Source of the DNA: Hoeflea sp. IMCC20628
GTDB lineage: Bacteria > Pseudomonadota > Alphaproteobacteria > Rhizobiales > Rhizobiaceae
Direction: 5' to 3'
Assembly: GCF_001011155.1 (NCBI RefSeq)
Contig: NZ_CP011479.1
Coordinates: 2,932,501-2,996,500 of the forward strand
Length of the DNA stretch: 64,000 nucleotides
Positions 18,373 through 28,126 of this stretch are shown here, piece after piece. The notes under the pieces were generated by a model. That model was not told the DNA's origin, made no database searches, and worked only from the letters and a program-made list of their open reading frames with translations. The translations under genes were made by a program, and so were the position numbers. How positions within the stretch are numbered: position 1 is the first letter of the stretch; the number at the start of each line of letters is the position of its first letter.

Positions 18373-20316
18373 ATGCGGCGAATTTTGACAGCCCGGTTAA
18401 CGGCCAGCGTAGCGCTGGGTGTATTTGTTTCCCTGAGCGGGGTGATGGTTCCTCTGACCAGCCACGCGGCTTCGGCAGCCACTGAGCAGGTGGAAGAACT
18501 GCAACCCAACTTCCTCGGTTTCGCAGGTGCTTTCCTGGCCGGACAAACGGCTGACGTCGACAATGATACCGTCCACGCAATCGAATATTATCGCAAGGCG
18601 CTGGAGTTCGACCCGGAAAACAGTGATGTCCGGCAGCGGTTGATGGTGGCGCTTTTTATCGATGGCCGTTTTACAGAGGGTGCCGCACTGGCGCGTGAGA
18701 TGAAGGATGATCCGGCGGTCGCACAGGTTTCGCGTCTGGCGATGATGGTCGAAGCCACAACCAAGCGCGAATACCGCAAGGCGGCAAACCTTCTCGATCC
18801 CGACAACAGCAATCCAATCGACCGATTGCTTAATATGCTGTTGAAATCATGGGCGGAATTCGGAGACGGCAAGGGGGAAGCAGCCCTCAAGTCGATCCTC
18901 GCGCTGGAAGGTCCGCCCTGGTATCCGGTGTTCACCCGCTATCATGCCGGTGCCATGTCGCTGGCGATGGGCAACAAGGACGCCGCCCGGAAGCACCTTA
19001 CCGACCTGATTGCCGACCCGCAGGGTGGCGGTGCTGCACCCGACACCTATATCCGCGCCGTCATGGCGCTGGCTGGAATGGAAGCACGCAACGGAAATCA
19101 ACGCGCTGCCTTGGATGCGCTTGCTGCGGGCGAAGAGTTTTCACCCGGCTACGCACCGCTTGCCGCGCTCAAACAGCTGATCCTGGACGGTAACAAGCCG
19201 GAGGCTGGGGTGAAGACTGCGCAGCAGGGCGCGGCGGCAGCCTTGTTCACGCTGGGCAGCGCGCTCAACCGTGATGGCGCGGAAGAGACCGTTGCCGTCT
19301 ATCTGCAATTCGCCAGAACGCTTGATCCCGCAAATGCCGAGACACTGGTGATTCTGGGTGGCCTGAAAGAACGACTGGGCAAGGCCGAAGATGCCATCGC
19401 GATCTATGAAGCTGTACCGGAAGCCTCGCCGATGCGCCGGGTTTCAGAGCTTCAACTGGGGCTGGCACTTGCCGATCTCGGCCGCAATGGCGAAGCCAAG
19501 GACCATCTCAAGGCACTCATTGACTCCGATCCCAAGGATATCCGCAGTTACCTGGCCTATGGCAGCGTTCTGTCTCAGGACAAGGACTATGTCGAAATGG
19601 CGCTCACCTATGAGACTGCCATCTCGGTTATCGGCCCGGCGCCGACTCGCAGTGACTGGAACTTGTTTTTCCAGGCCGGAATTGCCAATGAACGGCTCAA
19701 GCACTGGCCGAAGGCAGAGGCGCATTTCAAGCGCGCACTGGAACTCTATCCCGAACAGCCGCAGGTGATGAATTATCTGGGCTATTCCTGGATCGACATG
19801 AACATCAACCTCGAAGAGGGGATGGACCTGATCCGCGCCGCCGTCGATCTGAGGCCTAATGACGGCTATATCGTCGATTCGCTCGGCTGGGCGCATTTCC
19901 GGCTTTCCCAGTATGATGACGCAGTGCGTGAACTGGAGCGCGCTGTCGAACTCAAGCCGGCAGACCCGACAATCAATGATCACCTTGGCGACGCCTATTG
20001 GCGCGTCGGGCGTGAGCTGGAGGCCTCGTTTCAGTGGAAACGCGCATTGTCCAATGAACCCGAAGCCGACCTCAAGCCGCAGATCGAACTCAAGCTGAGC
20101 GAAGGCTTGCCGGTGCTCGATCCGTCGGTGCCGGCAGCCGACAATGGCGGTTCAAAGGACGGCGCACCGGCGCTGCCGCAATCTGAGGAGGCCGGTAGCG
20201 ACAAGAAGACCGATCTTGGACCGGTCGAGAATGATCCACGCCGGGCCGGGCTGGGAACACCTGATGATACGACGCGGCCAAGTGATTTGAACCAGCGGCT
20301 TTATGCTCACGCTTGA
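18373..20316 (+). CDS. exported tetratricopeptide repeat protein
   Basis: A 647-aa TPR protein with an N-terminal signal sequence (TASVALGVFVSLSGVMVPLTSHAASA). TPR units run along most of the chain, for example IEYYRKALEFDPEN near the start and WPKAEAHFKRALELYPEQ and AVRELERAVELKPADP in the second half; the last 90 residues are acidic and Pro/Asp rich. Such proteins act as periplasmic or membrane scaffolds; no specific partner is visible. I use the ATG at 18373, just after an AGG/AGGA stretch; 18343 and 18358 are other options. It overlaps ispE by 14 bases, so the two are probably translated from one transcript. Confidence 0.88.
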   Translation: MRRILTARLTASVALGVFVSLSGVMVPLTSHAASAATEQVEELQPNFLGFAGAFLAGQTADVDNDTVHAIEYYRKALEFDPENSDVRQRLMVALFIDGRFTEGAALAREMKDDPAVAQVSRLAMMVEATTKREYRKAANLLDPDNSNPIDRLLNMLLKSWAEFGDGKGEAALKSILALEGPPWYPVFTRYHAGAMSLAMGNKDAARKHLTDLIADPQGGGAAPDTYIRAVMALAGMEARNGNQRAALDALAAGEEFSPGYAPLAALKQLILDGNKPEAGVKTAQQGAAAALFTLGSALNRDGAEETVAVYLQFARTLDPANAETLVILGGLKERLGKAEDAIAIYEAVPEASPMRRVSELQLGLALADLGRNGEAKDHLKALIDSDPKDIRSYLAYGSVLSQDKDYVEMALTYETAISVIGPAPTRSDWNLFFQAGIANERLKHWPKAEAHFKRALELYPEQPQVMNYLGYSWIDMNINLEEGMDLIRAAVDLRPNDGYIVDSLGWAHFRLSQYDDAVRELERAVELKPADPTINDHLGDAYWRVGRELEASFQWKRALSNEPEADLKPQIELKLSEGLPVLDPSVPAADNGGSKDGAPALPQSEEAGSDKKTDLGPVENDPRRAGLGTPDDTTRPSDLNQRLYAHA

Positions 20317-21178
20317 GGCGCCGGCCAAGATCAACCTGGCGCTGCATGTCACCGGGCAGCGTGCCGACGGCTACCATCTGATCGAAAGTCTGGTGGTCTT
20401 TACCGATCTCGGCGACCTCGTGTCGGTGGAGCTCTCGGACCGGGACGGGTTTATCCTGGAAGGGCCTGAATCCGGTGCGCTGACGGCGGAGGATACACAG
20501 AGCAATCTGGTCGTCCGCGCCCGTGACAGCTTGCGCGCTGCGGCACACCGATCGGGAATGGAAGCAGCACCGGTTCAGATCCGGCTCGACAAACGGCTTC
20601 CCGTCGCCTCGGGCATAGGCGGCGGATCAGCCGACGCAGCAGCAACGCTGAAAGCCCTGTGCCGGATCTGGAATTTTGCACCGGAACCGGAAACACTGTC
20701 GACGATCGCTCTTGGCCTCGGGGCCGATGTGCCGATGTGCCTGAGCGGACAGCCGCTGATTGCCCGCGGCATCGGCGAAGCGCTGGATCCGGTTAAGCTG
20801 GGATTTGCGCTCGACCTGGTGATTGTCAATCCGCGCATCGGCATCTCGACGCCTGCTGTTTTCTCAAAGCTTCAGCGCCGGGACAATACCCCCTTGCCCG
20901 CGCCCGAAGGGCTCACCGACAAGCACCGCTTTGTCGAGTGGCTATCGCAAACCCGCAATGATCTGCAGTCGCCGGCGATGCAGCTGGTTCCGGATATCGC
21001 GGACTGCCTCTCTGCGGTACGTGACTCTGGCGCGCAGTTTGTCCGGATGTCGGGGTCGGGAGCGAGTTGCTTTGGGCTGTATCAGTCCACAGAGGCTGCA
21101 CAGGACGCAGCACAGCGATTGCGCGATGAACAACCCAGCTGGTTCATCCAAGCCACGCAGACGCTGTCTCAGGGCTGA
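20303..21178 (+). CDS. ispE: 4-(cytidine 5'-diphospho)-2-C-methyl-D-erythritol kinase
   Basis: GHMP kinase of the non-mevalonate isoprenoid pathway. The 291-aa protein starts LEAPAKINLALHVTGQRADGYH, the IspE signature, has the ATP loop LPVASGIGGGSADAA and ends with the third GHMP motif MSGSGASCFGL. The start lies inside the end of the TPR gene (14-base overlap). With the polyprenyl synthase gene upstream, isoprenoid supply and use genes are grouped here. Confidence 0.96.
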   Translation: MLTLEAPAKINLALHVTGQRADGYHLIESLVVFTDLGDLVSVELSDRDGFILEGPESGALTAEDTQSNLVVRARDSLRAAAHRSGMEAAPVQIRLDKRLPVASGIGGGSADAAATLKALCRIWNFAPEPETLSTIALGLGADVPMCLSGQPLIARGIGEALDPVKLGFALDLVIVNPRIGISTPAVFSKLQRRDNTPLPAPEGLTDKHRFVEWLSQTRNDLQSPAMQLVPDIADCLSAVRDSGAQFVRMSGSGASCFGLYQSTEAAQDAAQRLRDEQPSWFIQATQTLSQG

Positions 21179-21192
21179 ACAATCGCGGCGTG

Positions 21193-21708
21193 TTATGACA
21201 GCGCCAGAACCGCCGCCGGGACGATTTCACAATTGAGCCGCTTCATCGCCAGACCACGCCCGAGACTTTCAAGTGAATGGCCTGATTTCGCATTCGCGAT
21301 CGCCTGACGCTTTGGCATCAGCACCCCATGCTCCAGCGCTGACAGACGGCGGCGCCAGCGCTTGAAAAACGGCAGTCTGTATTCACGCGACGGACGCAAT
21401 CGTGCGGCCTGCTGCGCCACCGCCATATGCTGTCCCATGTGATCGACCCAGCCGAGAAGCGGGCGTGCGCCCGGTTCAATCAGCAAGAGCCAGTCGCCCC
21501 GCGCAGAAGCGACGACATCGCGCAGATCCGGATCTTCAAGAAACCGGCATCCCGCCGCATCGGCCAGCAAGGCAGTGCCGTCGGAAGAGCCCCGATCCAG
21601 AATAACCACTTCGGCGACGAGGCCCTCGACGGCACCATGGACAAGCGCTGCCAACGTCACCGCCAGCGCCTTTTCCTGGTCCTTGCATTCAATAAACACG
21701 CTGATCAT
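21193..21708 (-). CDS. small family 2 glycosyltransferase-like protein
   Basis: A 171-aa protein, MISVFIECKDQEKALAVTLA, with the GT-A type beginning (ILDRGSSDGT, aligned with the D-x-SxDxT nucleotide-binding part) and a DWLLLIEPGARP segment where the second Asp region would be. It is much shorter than a full glycosyltransferase (about 250-300 aa) and lacks an obvious catalytic base, so activity is doubtful. AAGG precedes ATG at 21708. It converges with ispE, the stops being 15 bases apart. Confidence 0.75.
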   Translation of the reverse strand: MISVFIECKDQEKALAVTLAALVHGAVEGLVAEVVILDRGSSDGTALLADAAGCRFLEDPDLRDVVASARGDWLLLIEPGARPLLGWVDHMGQHMAVAQQAARLRPSREYRLPFFKRWRRRLSALEHGVLMPKRQAIANAKSGHSLESLGRGLAMKRLNCEIVPAAVLALS

Positions 21709-21793
21709 GGCGCCTTCTAATCCATGCACGAACGAGATGCCAGCCAGATGAACACGCAAATCGAACCGGGTTCACGGTGCGCCTCGATATTTT

Positions 21794-21808
21794 GTTCTTG
21801 CTACGTTC
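21794..21808. promoter_or_regulatory. LexA-type SOS box
   Basis: GTTCTTGCTACGTTC is exactly GTTC-N7-GTTC, the LexA recognition sequence known for alphaproteobacteria. It lies 92 bases before the radical SAM gene start and 85 bases from the divergent glycosyltransferase start, so either could be controlled; the radical SAM gene is the more likely target. Confidence 0.65.
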
Positions 21809-21899
21809 TCTTTTTTCAGATAGGAATATAGTCAGTTAACCGGCACCATTCCTTGCCAAGCCGCAGTTTTGTCCCCGCTTCGGGGCGTATGGAGGTCTT

Positions 21900-23057
21900 A
21901 TGCCGAGCCTTTCGACGTTGAAACAGACAGCATTCGCCCCCGGCCTGAACGCCGGCGAAGCGGATGCGCATATTGTGGCAAGCGGCATGCGCGTGGCCGA
22001 TGACCGGATTCGCGGTCGCGGCGCCGGGCTCAACATGTCGGGCCGCTTCGAGATCAGCAACCGTGAGGTTTTTGACGACGGCTGGAGCAGCCTCGAGGAT
22101 CTGGCGCCGTTCAAGACCGAAGTGCAGATTGAAAAGCCGCGTACCATCATCACCAAGAACCAGTCCCCGGATTTGTCCTTCGACCGTTCCATCAATCCCT
22201 ATCGCGGTTGCGAGCATGGCTGTGTCTATTGTTTCGCGCGGCCGACCCATGCCTATATGGGACTGTCGGCGGGTGTCGATTTCGAGGCAAAACTGTTTGC
22301 CAAACCCGACGCGCCGCGGCTTCTGGAGCGGGAACTGTCGAAACCGGGCTACAAGGTTCAGCCGATCGCCATCGGCACCAACACCGATCCCTACCAGCCG
22401 GTCGAAAAGCAGTGGCGAATCACCCGGCAATTGCTCGAGGTGCTGGAAGCGGCCGGACACCCTGTCGGCATCGTCACCAAATCGGCACTGGTGGTGCGCG
22501 ACATCGACATCCTGTCACGCATGGCCTCGAAGGGCCTTGCCCGGGTGGCGCTGTCGGTGACAACGCTTGACCGCAAGCTGGCACGCACCCTGGAACCACG
22601 GGCGTCAACACCGGAGAAGCGGCTGGAGACCATCCGCGCGCTATCGGAGGCCGGCATTCCGGTCTCGGTGATGGCAGCACCGGTTATTCCCGGCCTCAAT
22701 GACCACGAGATCGAGCGCATTCTCGATTCCGCCAAGGCGGCGGGCGCGGATGCAGCAGGCTATGTCATGCTGCGGTTGCCGATTGAAGTCAGTCCGCTGT
22801 TTCGCGACTGGCTGCTGCGGCATTACCCGGATCGCTACCGGCACGTGATGTCGCTGGTCCGCTCGATGCGCGGCGGCAAGGACTATGACGCGGAGTTCGG
22901 CACCCGGATGCGCGGAACCGGCCCCTATGCCTGGCAAATTGGCCGCCGTTTCGAGCTGACTGCCAAGCGACTTGGCCTGAACTTGAGAAAATCGCCGTTG
23001 CGGATCGATCACTTCGTGCCGCCGCATGGCGAAGGGGTTCAGTTGAGCCTGCTGTAA
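21900..23057 (+). CDS. PA0069-family radical SAM protein (SplB-like)
   Basis: A 385-aa radical SAM enzyme. The iron-sulfur motif is in [17 protein letters not shown] (CxxxCxxC), and the following sequence ([18 protein letters not shown], then [13 protein letters not shown]) marks the PA0069 subgroup of COG1533, relatives of spore photoproduct lyase. The reaction of this subgroup is not known. The ATG at 21900 follows GGAGG closely. A LexA-type box upstream suggests expression during DNA damage, in line with a possible DNA-repair role. rnhB lies 173 bases downstream on the same strand. Confidence 0.92.
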   Translation: MPSLSTLKQTAFAPGLNAGEADAHIVASGMRVADDRIRGRGAGLNMSGRFEISNREVFDDGWSSLEDLAPFKTEVQIEKPRTIITKNQSPDLSFDRSINPYRGCEHGCVYCFARPTHAYMGLSAGVDFEAKLFAKPDAPRLLERELSKPGYKVQPIAIGTNTDPYQPVEKQWRITRQLLEVLEAAGHPVGIVTKSALVVRDIDILSRMASKGLARVALSVTTLDRKLARTLEPRASTPEKRLETIRALSEAGIPVSVMAAPVIPGLNDHEIERILDSAKAAGADAAGYVMLRLPIEVSPLFRDWLLRHYPDRYRHVMSLVRSMRGGKDYDAEFGTRMRGTGPYAWQIGRRFELTAKRLGLNLRKSPLRIDHFVPPHGEGVQLSLL

Positions 23058-23230
23058 GCCAACCCCGGCTTTCCGGGCTTCGAGAGAATTTCCGCGCGCA
23101 TATCCACACGCGCGGCGACAGATCCGGACCGTCCGCCGCCCCATTACAGGGCGGTCCGGCGCCCGCGCGGCATCCCGTCCCCGCCGCCGGGCCTTGCAGA
23201 GGATCAGGCGGGTGTGCGAGTTTCGCCGCA

Positions 23231-23875
23231 ATGGCTCGTACCCCGCCTGATTCCCTGTTTCCAGATTACCCGGCGATGCCTGATTATCGCTTTGAGCAGC
23301 ATGCTGTCCAAAGTGGTTTCGGCATTGTGGCCGGTATCGACGAAGCCGGACGCGGCCCGCTCGCAGGACCTGTTGTCGCTGCGGCTGTGATTCTCGATTT
23401 CAACGCTATCCCCGAAGGCCTCAATGATTCGAAGCTGTTAAAACGGGCCACACGTGAACGATTGTATGAAGCGATTCTGGCGTCGTCACAGGTGGCGTTT
23501 GCCAGCGCCTCGGCCCGCGAAATCGAGGCGACCGACATCCGCGCGGCGAGCCTGACTGCAATGCGACGGGCGCTTGCCGCGCTGCCAATGAAGGTCGGGT
23601 TCGCACTGGTCGATGGCCGCGATGTGCCTCCGGGGCTTGATTGCATGGCCCGGGCGCTGGTCAAGGGGGATTCGCGCTCGCTGTCGATTGCCGCAGCTTC
23701 GATCGTTGCAAAAGTCACGCGGGACCGGATGATGACACGCGCGGCGCTGGATCATCCGCTCTACGGATTTGACAGCCACATGGGCTACGGGGCGCCAAAG
23801 CATCTCCAGGCCATTGCAGATCACGGCCCCTGCCCGCTGCACCGCATGACCTTCCGGCCGATGCGCAAGGATTGA
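23231..23875 (+). CDS. rnhB: ribonuclease HII
   Basis: Cleaves RNA in RNA-DNA hybrids, including single ribonucleotides in DNA. The 214-aa protein has the type II signature [19 protein letters not shown], the second acidic site in ALVDGRD, and [25 protein letters not shown] and HR near the end. Metal ligands D, E, D are therefore present. ATG at 23231. It follows the radical SAM gene and converges on the atp operon, whose terminator lies between. Confidence 0.95.
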   Translation: MARTPPDSLFPDYPAMPDYRFEQHAVQSGFGIVAGIDEAGRGPLAGPVVAAAVILDFNAIPEGLNDSKLLKRATRERLYEAILASSQVAFASASAREIEATDIRAASLTAMRRALAALPMKVGFALVDGRDVPPGLDCMARALVKGDSRSLSIAAASIVAKVTRDRMMTRAALDHPLYGFDSHMGYGAPKHLQAIADHGPCPLHRMTFRPMRKD

Positions 23876-23920
23876 ACCGGTTCCGGTTAACGCTGCAGAT
23901 GTCTGCAAATTGCCCCCACC

Positions 23921-23953
23921 AAAAACGAAAAAGGCCGGGAGACGATCCCGGCC
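23921..23953 (-). terminator. Rho-independent terminator of the F0 ATP synthase operon
   Basis: GGCCGGGA at 23933-23940 pairs perfectly with TCCCGGCC at 23946-23953 around a five-base loop. Read on the minus strand the stem is followed by TTTTTCGTTTTT. It lies 26 bases past the atpF stop. Confidence 0.9.
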
Positions 23954-23979
23954 TAAATTCTGTTACTCGGTCGATCGGC

Positions 23980-24459
23980 TCAGTTGAGCCGGGCCTTCAG
24001 ATCGCCAAGCGAACCCTTGAACAGGTCGCCGGAAACCTTGCTGTCAACTTTCGAGCCAATCAGCTTTTCGGCCGCGACAAGCGCCAGATCAACCGCCGAG
24101 GCGCGAACCTCGTTGATTGCATCGGTCTCTGCCTGACTGATTTTCAGTTCAGCCATCGCGGTGCGGCGGCTGATGTATTCTTCGGTCTTGGCCTTGGCGT
24201 CTTCGCGCAAGACTGCAGCTTCGCGTTCGGCGGCGCTGAGAATGCTCGCCGCCTCGGTTTCAGCTTCCTTGCGCTTGCGCTGATACTCGGCAAGCAATTG
24301 CTGAGCTTCTTCGCGCAGCTTCTTGGCCTGTTCGAGTTCGTTGCGGATCTGGTCGGCGCGCTTGTCCAGCGAACCCGTGATCATCCCGGGAACCTTCACG
24401 TAAGCGAGGATACCCAAGAAGATGAGGAGGCCGACTAAAGCAAAGAATGTAGCGTCCAT
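23980..24459 (-). CDS. atpF: F0F1 ATP synthase subunit b
   Basis: Peripheral stalk subunit b. The 159-aa protein has an N-terminal membrane span (MDATFFALVGLLIFLGILAYV) followed by a long charged helix (KRADQIRNELEQAKKLREEA and on), which dimerises with b'. AGGGGA precedes the ATG at 24459. Last gene of the F0 operon, 15 bases after b', and followed by a strong terminator. Confidence 0.96.
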   Translation of the reverse strand: MDATFFALVGLLIFLGILAYVKVPGMITGSLDKRADQIRNELEQAKKLREEAQQLLAEYQRKRKEAETEAASILSAAEREAAVLREDAKAKTEEYISRRTAMAELKISQAETDAINEVRASAVDLALVAAEKLIGSKVDSKVSGDLFKGSLGDLKARLN

Positions 24460-24474
24460 GGTCGAGTCCCCTGC

Positions 24475-25059
24475 TTATTTGCCGGATGCAGCACGGATCG
24501 CGGCTGCGACCTCGGCTTTGGTCACGGAACCGCCCAGAAGATGCTTGACCACATCCGTCGCGGTTTCCTCGGCGATGGTGTCAACGTCCGCCAGAGCCTT
24601 GGTCTTGATGGCGGCGATGCTCTTTTCAGCGTCGGCCATCTTGGCGCTCAACCCGGCTTCGGTGGATGCCCGTTCGGCTTCGGCTGCGGCTTTGGCCTTT
24701 TCACGCGCCGTCTCCGCAATGGCGGAGGCTTTCTTGCGCGCGTCCGCCAGTTCCTGCTCGTAAGCAGCAATAGCGGCGTCGGCTTCTTCCTTCAGACGAT
24801 TTGCTTCATCGAGATCCTGTGCGATCCGGTCACGCCGGTGCTCCAGAATGCCGCCAATACGGGGCACAATGACCCTCGACATGAACAGATAGAACAAGCC
24901 GAAGGTGATCGCCAGCCATAGCAGCTGCGACGCAAAGGTCGATGAATCGAAGGGCGGAAATACGCCGCTGCCGTGGGCTTCGCCACCAACTGCGCCTGTT
25001 TCCGAATGGGTCCCTTCGGTGGGGTTGGACTCGGCATAAGCCGGGGTCACAACAAACAT
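24475..25059 (-). CDS. atpG: F0F1 ATP synthase subunit b'
   Basis: Second peripheral-stalk subunit, found in photosynthetic bacteria and alphaproteobacteria. The 194-aa protein has a Gly/Glu-rich leader, a membrane span ([18 protein letters not shown]) and a long coiled helix ending [14 protein letters not shown]. The start [16 protein letters not shown] at 25059 has GGAGG 6 bases upstream. The name atpG is used for b' in rhizobia and should not be confused with the gamma subunit of F1; atpF2 is another label in use. Confidence 0.95.
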   Translation of the reverse strand: MFVVTPAYAESNPTEGTHSETGAVGGEAHGSGVFPPFDSSTFASQLLWLAITFGLFYLFMSRVIVPRIGGILEHRRDRIAQDLDEANRLKEEADAAIAAYEQELADARKKASAIAETAREKAKAAAEAERASTEAGLSAKMADAEKSIAAIKTKALADVDTIAEETATDVVKHLLGGSVTKAEVAAAIRAASGK

Positions 25060-25125
25060 GGTCACCTCCAGATGAAATGCCACGCCGGACATCCGGCGTG
25101 GCAAGCCTAAACTCAAATTCGTCGA

Positions 25126-25353
25126 TTAGACGGCGAAAAGGAGAAGAAGGGCGACGAGCAGCGAGAAGATGCCCAGAGCTTCGGTCACGGCAAAGCCGAA
25201 AATCAAACGGCCGAACTGGCCGTCAGCTGCCGAAGGATTGCGCAGAGCGCCTGCCAGGTAGCTGCCGAAAATGTTGCCCAGGCCAATGCCCGCGCCGCCC
25301 ATGCCGAGGCAAGCGATGCCTGCGCCGATGTACTTTGCTGCTTCTGCTTCCAT
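25126..25353 (-). CDS. atpE: F0F1 ATP synthase subunit c
   Basis: Proton-carrying rotor subunit, 75 aa, a helical hairpin. The first helix is Gly-rich ([17 protein letters not shown]), the loop has RNPSA, and the ion-binding carboxylate is Glu58 in AVTEALGIF. Located between atpB and b' as expected. Confidence 0.97.
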   Translation of the reverse strand: MEAEAAKYIGAGIACLGMGGAGIGLGNIFGSYLAGALRNPSAADGQFGRLIFGFAVTEALGIFSLLVALLLLFAV

Positions 25354-25418
25354 GATAAAACTCCTTTAGAATGGGATGGATGCGATATGGTTGGCGGCAA
25401 GCCGCCGGTGATTGGAAC

Positions 25419-26168
25419 CTAGTGGCCGGGATGCAGGGCGTCGTTGAGGTACATGCAAGTCAGCACCGCAAAGACATAGGCCTGTAGGAAGGCAACGAGG
25501 AATTCGAGACCGGTGAGCGCGACAGTCATCGCCAGCGGCAGAATGGCTGTACCGACGCCAAGCGCGCCCATGCCGCCAAGCGAGACGACAAAGCCCGCGA
25601 ACACTTTCAGCGTGATGTGACCGGCGAGCATGTTGGCAAACAGACGCACGGACAGGCTGATCGGGCGCGACAGGAAGGAGATCACTTCGATCATCACCAC
25701 CAGCGGCATCAGAATGCCGGGTACGCCCTGGGGAACAAACAGGTTGAGGAAGTGCAGACCGTGCTTCCAGAAGCCGTAGACCACCACGGTTCCGACCACC
25801 AGCATCGCCAGGGCGAAGGTGACAATCAGGTGACTGGTAATGGTGAAGAAGTAGGGGAACATGCCCAGGAGGTTGGCGACCAGCACGAACATGAACAGCG
25901 AAAACACCATCGGGAAGAACCGCATGCCTTGGGCGCCGGCTCCGTCCCGCAGCATCGAAGCCACGAATTCATAGGACATTTCGGAAATCGACTGCAGCCG
26001 CGACGGCACAAGTCCGCGATTGGCTGTGGTCAGAAACAAAAACCCTGCGGCGACGGCGACAGTGGCCACCATGAACAGCGAGGAATTGGTGAACGACAGG
26101 TCCAGTCCGCCAATCTCGATGGGGACGAGCTTGCTGATCTGGAACTGATGAATCGGATCGTTGGCCAA
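25419..26168 (-). CDS. atpB: F0F1 ATP synthase subunit a
   Basis: Membrane stator subunit that forms the proton half-channels. The 249-aa protein has five to six spans, the essential Arg in [13 protein letters not shown] and the C-terminal helix [24 protein letters not shown]. The start codon is TTG at 26168 ([13 protein letters not shown], the usual rhizobial beginning), with GAGG 6 bases upstream; no suitable ATG is nearby. Confidence 0.96.
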   Translation of the reverse strand: MANDPIHQFQISKLVPIEIGGLDLSFTNSSLFMVATVAVAAGFLFLTTANRGLVPSRLQSISEMSYEFVASMLRDGAGAQGMRFFPMVFSLFMFVLVANLLGMFPYFFTITSHLIVTFALAMLVVGTVVVYGFWKHGLHFLNLFVPQGVPGILMPLVVMIEVISFLSRPISLSVRLFANMLAGHITLKVFAGFVVSLGGMGALGVGTAILPLAMTVALTGLEFLVAFLQAYVFAVLTCMYLNDALHPGH

Positions 26169-26204
26169 CTGACGCCTCTTTCTCGTTACCCGGTCAACCG
26201 GACA

Positions 26205-26612
26205 TTATTTACCGTCGTCTTCCGCGTCCGCCCCGGTTTGGCTGCGCCCCGCCGGAGTGGACTGGGCAACCGCGCCGGTCGAGCGCAGAACATTCAATAC
26301 CCCGGCGCAAAAGCCGAGCAGCAGAAACACAATCAGTCCCCAGGGCGATGTGCCCAAAAACTGATCGAAAAGATAGCCCAGCAGCGCTCCGACAATCACG
26401 CCGGCGATGAACTCGCTCGACAGTTTGACCGCAAGTGCATAACCCTGCGCAGCTTCCTTGTTGGAGCTTGCTTCCGGAACCACCTTTCGGTGAACAAGAA
26501 GGTCTGCATCCAGACGCTGACGACGGGCCTCTAGTCTATCCAACCGGCCTTCATCCGTTTCATCACTGGCGCTCGTGTTGTCCGAGCCATCAGTACCGCG
26601 CTTTTCAACCAT
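26205..26612 (-). CDS. atpI: ATP synthase-associated protein I (AtpI/AtpZ type)
   Basis: A 135-aa membrane protein encoded first in the F0 operon. After a charged N-terminus it has two spans, FIAGVIVGALLGYLFDQF and GLIVFLLLGFCAGVLNVLR, which is the AtpI/AtpZ (putative F0F1-ATPase subunit) pattern; these proteins help assemble the c-ring or carry Mg2+. I use ATG at 26612, which has AGGAG 9 bases upstream; a GTG six bases further 5' is possible. Confidence 0.9.
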   Translation of the reverse strand: MVEKRGTDGSDNTSASDETDEGRLDRLEARRQRLDADLLVHRKVVPEASSNKEAAQGYALAVKLSSEFIAGVIVGALLGYLFDQFLGTSPWGLIVFLLLGFCAGVLNVLRSTGAVAQSTPAGRSQTGADAEDDGK

Positions 26613-26673
26613 GAACACGCACTCCTGACATGCCAGCGACGACCGAAAAAAGGCCGCTTTGAAGTCGGGCGCA

Positions 26674-26702
26674 ACATAGTTTTAGGTCGGGTTATAGTCA
26701 AG
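26674..26702 (-). promoter_or_regulatory. sigma-70 promoter of the F0 ATP synthase operon
   Basis: On the minus strand CTTGAC (26702-26697), exactly 17 bases, then CTATGT (26679-26674). This matches the rhizobial vegetative promoter consensus CTTGAC-N17-CTATAT at all but one position. The atpI start is 61 bases downstream. Confidence 0.85.
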
Positions 26703-26851
26703 GCGCGGAAAGGCATCATCGCGCGGCATTTTTTCTTTTATTTATCAGTCGGTTGGGGTGCGCTTGCCGGGATGCCCTACAGAAGTATCAGAAAATCCCG
26801 GACCGCCTGCGTCAGACTCACGCATGTCGCGCGAATCCGGACTGACCGGCC

Positions 26852-28030
26852 CTAGGACCAGCCGCCGCCATAAGTGATGTAGAAAACATGCAGTCCGATC
26901 TGACCGACCTTGCGCATTTTCCGGGCCCACGGCGGGTTCACATAGGTGGCATGATAGTGGGTCGAGGACCCGACTTCAGGCAGCCAGATCTTGCCGGCAG
27001 TTGTCGCCAGAGCAATTTCCTCGGCCATATCCCAATGTTTGGGAGACCGGACCCGGTCCTTGATGCCGTCGCAAGCAAATGAGAACTGGCAGCGGTTGCG
27101 CCAGGTTTCATTCTGGTAAACCACACCGCAAACCGTTTTGGGATAGGTCGGATTGCGCACGCGGTTGAGAATCACCTGAGCGACGGCGGCCTGACCTTTG
27201 ACGTTCTCGCCACGGGCTTCGAAATAGATCCCCGCAGCCAGGCAACGCTGCTCGGCGGCTGAGAAAGCCGCGGCGGGCAAGGCGGTCTGCGCCCACTCGT
27301 GATCATATTTGCCTATCGGGGGAATGAAGCGTCCGCGGGTGGGTTGTTCACGAAGCACAGAGCTGAACGGCGACTGCTTGGCATAGTCAGGCTTGGGCGG
27401 CGCGTAGGCGGTGGCTAGAATGTCGGCGTTGTCGTTGGTCACCAGGCTGGCGAGCATCGCCGGCACCTGTGGTGCATTCTTCTGCTTGCCGGTGGTGTAG
27501 AATGCCTTGGCGATCTTGATTTCCTGGCCACGGATGTCCGGCTTGAGGAAGGCCATGGTGTTCTTCATGTCAAGCGAAGGCTGGAACAGATTCGATTGCC
27601 GCTCCAGCACGGAGCCTGCGGAAAAATCCTTGGGCGGCTGTACCGGGGTCACAGTAATGACCCGGCCCTTCTTGAGCGACCGGGTGACACGGTCTTCATC
27701 AGGGCGGGGATCCGCGGCGCCGATCTTGCCCATGAAGGCAATCTTGTCGCCATTTGGCAGGGTCACACCGGCGCCCGACGCAATAGACGAGGTCAGGATC
27801 GGGTCTGCGAACTCAAGCTCTGCTGCCTGGATGGAACCGGCCGGTGAAGCGGTGAGAAAGGTTTTCCAGCGGGCATCGGCCCCCTCGCTGCCGCCCAGCA
27901 TGGTGGCCATGTCGGCATGCGATGTCATCGATGGGGTGGATAGGAAAGCCGCCAGTCCGAAAACCATGGGCGCTGACAAACGGCCAAGCAGGGAATGGCC
28001 TTTGCCGGGCAAACTATGCTTCTGACGCAA
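26852..28030 (-). CDS. cell wall hydrolase, SleB family
   Basis: A 392-aa secreted or periplasmic protein: N-terminal signal/anchor (APMVFGLAAFLSTPSM), about 230 residues of low-complexity linker, and a C-terminal SleB (Hydrolase_2) domain with AAGIYFEARGENVKGQAAVAQVILNRV split here as EARGENVKGQAAVAQV plus LNRVRNP. The Glu in YFEARGE is the expected catalytic residue; the family cleaves peptidoglycan. The start is uncertain: TTG at 28030 has GGAG 9 bases upstream, and a GTG at 28063 would add 11 residues without a site. It lies after der on the same strand, separated by a strong hairpin. Confidence 0.85.
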   Translation of the reverse strand: MRQKHSLPGKGHSLLGRLSAPMVFGLAAFLSTPSMTSHADMATMLGGSEGADARWKTFLTASPAGSIQAAELEFADPILTSSIASGAGVTLPNGDKIAFMGKIGAADPRPDEDRVTRSLKKGRVITVTPVQPPKDFSAGSVLERQSNLFQPSLDMKNTMAFLKPDIRGQEIKIAKAFYTTGKQKNAPQVPAMLASLVTNDNADILATAYAPPKPDYAKQSPFSSVLREQPTRGRFIPPIGKYDHEWAQTALPAAAFSAAEQRCLAAGIYFEARGENVKGQAAVAQVILNRVRNPTYPKTVCGVVYQNETWRNRCQFSFACDGIKDRVRSPKHWDMAEEIALATTAGKIWLPEVGSSTHYHATYVNPPWARKMRKVGQIGLHVFYITYGGGWS

Positions 28031-28126
28031 AACAACAACTCCGAAACTCGGGAACAGATACACGGTACAGTCTGCGAGAATGGAGCATTAACCTTGATGG
28101 AGCGTTAATAACCGGCCCTGAATATG

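Noticed and set aside
23120-23160. Inverted repeat CCGGACCG/CGGTCCGG between the radical SAM gene and rnhB as terminator
   Set aside because: No T-tract and a long loop; very GC-rich sequence makes chance pairing likely.
26166-26168. TTG at atpB as a sequencing error for ATG
   Set aside because: GAGG is correctly spaced, the family N-terminus begins there, and other genes in the window also use TTG or GTG.
25617-26534. 305-codon plus-strand frame opposite atpB/atpI
   Set aside because: His/Gln-rich shadow of membrane-protein codons; atpB and atpI are certain.
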